From an uncultured Oscillospiraceae bacterium (GTDB lineage Bacteria; Bacillota; Clostridia; Oscillospirales; Acutalibacteraceae), in NCBI GenBank assembly GCA_902478455.1, contig CABSLJ010000148.1, forward strand, positions 1 through 6,232: a stretch of 6,232 bases of DNA, given 5' to 3'. The translations under genes were made by a program, and so were the position numbers. Shown here piece by piece: positions 5,991 to 6,232 of the stretch; within the stretch, counting starts at the first letter, position 1, and each line of letters opens with the position of its first letter. The notes under the pieces were generated by a model. The model was not told where the DNA came from. It saw only the letters and a program-made list of their open reading frames with translations, and made no database searches.

Positions 5991-5999
5991 TGCTATACT
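5991..5999 (+). promoter_or_regulatory. Extended -10 promoter for the right-edge lipoprotein
   Basis: TGCTATACT (5991-5999) is an extended -10 (TGnTATACT, five of six in the hexamer). No good -35 stands 17 bases upstream, which fits dependence on the extended -10 or on an activator at 5956-5972. The start would be near 6006. Confidence 0.55.
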
Positions 6000-6010
6000 G
6001 AAACAGAGGG

Positions 6011-6115
6011 CCGTCTGCGGCAAGGACGGAAAGGAACCTATCTTGTCCTTTGGATGATAAGTTTTTTGTGTGGAAGCTGTTTCGCTTGCCCTCCCGGCGG
6101 GTACAGCCCTGAGGG
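6011..6115 (+). other. Structured 5' leader with possible ribosome-site sequestration
   Basis: The 116-base leader holds competing stems: CCGTC/GACGG (6011-6015 with 6025-6029), AAAGGA/TCCTTT (6030-6035 with 6046-6051), and an alternative AAGGAC/GTCCTT (6022-6027 with 6045-6050) that excludes both. A run of six T is at 6062-6067, but ten bases past the nearest stem. Nearer the gene, CCCTC (6089-6093) can pair with GAGGG (6111-6115), the ribosome binding site, with GGG/CCC (6099-6101 with 6107-6109) inside. I recognise no known riboswitch class. Confidence 0.4.
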
Positions 6116-6121
6116 AAAATT

Positions 6122-6232
6122 ATGAAAACCAAACCCAAATCATATTGGAATCTCTGTCTGCTTCTGCTGTTTGCAGGTCTGTTTTGCGCCGGATTGTCCG
6201 GCTGCCGGGACAATACGACCCGCATTCAGCCT
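6122..6232 (+). CDS. Putative lipoprotein, N-terminal 37 codons only (cut by right edge)
   Basis: The frame opens with ATG at 6122, six bases after GAGGG, and runs to the window end. MKTKPK is a basic n-region, residues 8-24 are hydrophobic, and LSGC (25-28) is a good lipobox with the lipidated cysteine at 28, followed by RDNTTR. This supports a membrane-anchored exported lipoprotein. The mature domain is outside the window, so its function (binding protein, wall enzyme or other) cannot be told. Start, signal and promoter are mutually consistent. Confidence 0.75.
   Translation, partial: MKTKPKSYWNLCLLLLFAGLFCAGLSGCRDNTTRIQP

Noticed and set aside
6022..6067. Transcription attenuator before the right-edge lipoprotein
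   Set aside because: The T run at 6062-6067 is ten bases away from the nearest stem, and the stem is short and poor in GC, unlike an intrinsic terminator.

Overview
The window (6,232 bases, visibly GC-rich in its coding parts) looks like a chromosomal piece of a GC-rich Firmicute of the class Clostridia, probably an anaerobic gut-type (Oscillospirales or Ruminococcaceae-like) bacterium. This is an inference. It rests on strong AGGAGG-type ribosome binding sites, sigma-A promoters with 17-base spacers, a PASTA protein with zinc ribbons, lipoprotein signal peptides and a GH112 phosphorylase typical of mucin and host-glycan users. I see no RNA gene, insertion sequence, CRISPR array or phage gene.

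Layout. Bases 1-1191 (+) are the C-terminal half of a GH112 galactosyl-hexosamine phosphorylase cut by the left edge. It converges on the next gene across a perfect 17-bp bidirectional terminator (1225-1263). Three minus-strand genes follow, read right to left. At 5206-4304 is a stand-alone cytoplasmic M14 metallopeptidase of the gamma-D-glutamyl-diamino-acid type. At 4009-3344 is a lipoprotein with an LprI-like C-terminal domain. At 3073-1322 is a membrane protein with RING/zinc-ribbon domains, one membrane span, four PASTA repeats and a C-terminal beta domain. The lipoprotein and PASTA genes each have a recognisable promoter of their own, and a terminator separates them, so the three are neighbours rather than a tight operon. 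Diverging from the M14 gene is a Nudix ADP-ribose pyrophosphatase (5309-5854, +) with its own promoter and terminator. The right edge carries the first 37 codons of a second lipoprotein (6122-6232, +), behind an extended -10 promoter, a WalR-like direct repeat and a leader that could fold over the ribosome binding site.

How the genes fit together. Four of the six products (M14 peptidase, PASTA protein, two lipoproteins) point to the cell envelope. PASTA domains bind peptidoglycan fragments, M14 enzymes of this type cut the stem peptide, and LprI-like lipoproteins are linked to lysozyme inhibition. A shared role in sensing or repairing wall damage is a hypothesis based on neighbourhood only. 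The phosphorylase and the Nudix enzyme are metabolic and appear unrelated to it. The most unusual item is the kinase-less PASTA protein whose cytoplasmic half is a RING-like finger plus two zinc ribbons. No gap between genes exceeds 300 bases.
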